Assembly: GCA_030673085.1 (NCBI GenBank)
Contig: DAOVFE010000145.1
Location: 1-5,609, forward strand
DNA length: 5,609 nt
Source of the DNA: Anaerolineales bacterium
GTDB taxonomy: Bacteria; Chloroflexota; Anaerolineae; Anaerolineales; E44-bin32
Reading direction: 5' to 3'
The translations under genes were made by a program, and so were the position numbers. The stretch's first letter is position 1. The number at the start of each line of letters is the position of its first letter. Below are positions 5,467 to 5,609 of this stretch, piece after piece. The notes beneath the pieces are model-generated. The model searched no databases. It saw only the letters and a list, made by a program, of their open reading frames with translations, and was not told where the DNA came from.

Positions 5467-5594
5467 GTGAAGAACTCCGCAGCAAGCTGCGGAGTTCTTC
5501 TAAGGAAAAAGCCATAATGGGGGCGGTAGCTCCCAAACCCGCACTTTTTACTCATCCCCACAGCAAGTTGTTGGGTTTCCTGGCTTTTTCCCAT
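5467..5594. repeat. Intact 128-bp CAAG-loop palindromic element, copy 2
   Basis: Hairpin 1 is a perfect 14-bp stem, GAAGAACTCCGCAG (5469-5482) with CTGCGGAGTTCTTC (5487-5500), around the loop CAAG. GGAAAAAGCCA (5504-5514) pairs perfectly with TGGCTTTTTCC (5581-5591) and encloses hairpin 2 (5556-5575, one mismatch and one G-T pair, again a CAAG loop). Length is identical to the copy at 4118. Where hairpin 1 differs between the copies, most changes are paired: C5475/T5476 against A5494 and G5495, compared with T4126/C4127 against G4145 and T4146. It lies just upstream of the SRPBCC gene and may be part of its promoter region. Confidence 0.85.
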
Positions 5595-5609
5595 GATTCC
5601 TCTCTTTTT

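Overview
The window is a stretch of ordinary bacterial chromosome, about half G+C, with seven supported protein genes and two non-coding regions of over 300 bp. Lineage cannot be fixed. The stand-alone flavodoxin, the small partner gene after pncC, the xseB/DUF212 pair and the SRPBCC protein together remind me of Chloroflexota or other uncultured anaerobe genomes, but this is a weak inference from memory. No rRNA, tRNA, CRISPR array, transposase or phage gene is visible.

Layout: a flavodoxin-domain gene (65-577, +) is followed by 460 bp of non-coding DNA (578-1037) with two back-to-back folded palindromes and a degenerate repeat. Next is a minus-strand pair joined by a 4-nt overlap: pncC (nicotinamide-nucleotide amidase, CinA C-terminal family, 1286-1768) and a small uncharacterised protein (1038-1289). 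These diverge from a plus-strand cluster: xseA (1931-3205), xseB (3300-3551) and a divergent PAP2/DUF212 membrane protein (3548-4003, overlapping xseB by 4 nt). A convergent gap (4004-4332) holds one intact repeat. A HAD hydrolase (4333-4833, -) and an SRPBCC-fold protein (4916-5386, -) follow, and a second intact repeat fills most of the right edge.

Function: XseA and XseB form exonuclease VII, which degrades single-stranded DNA. PncC recycles nicotinamide mononucleotide, so the divergent units link NAD salvage and DNA repair only loosely. The flavodoxin, HAD and SRPBCC genes look like independent housekeeping or accessory units.

The most notable content is non-coding. A 128-bp element occurs twice at identical length (4118-4245 and 5467-5594), once as a 67-bp shortened copy between pncC and xseA, and once as a degenerate copy near 893-1002. 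Its hairpins keep a CAAG loop while the stems differ and mostly re-pair, which suggests a REP/MITE-like family of mobile or structured palindromes. No autonomous system such as a defence island or gene cluster is supported here.
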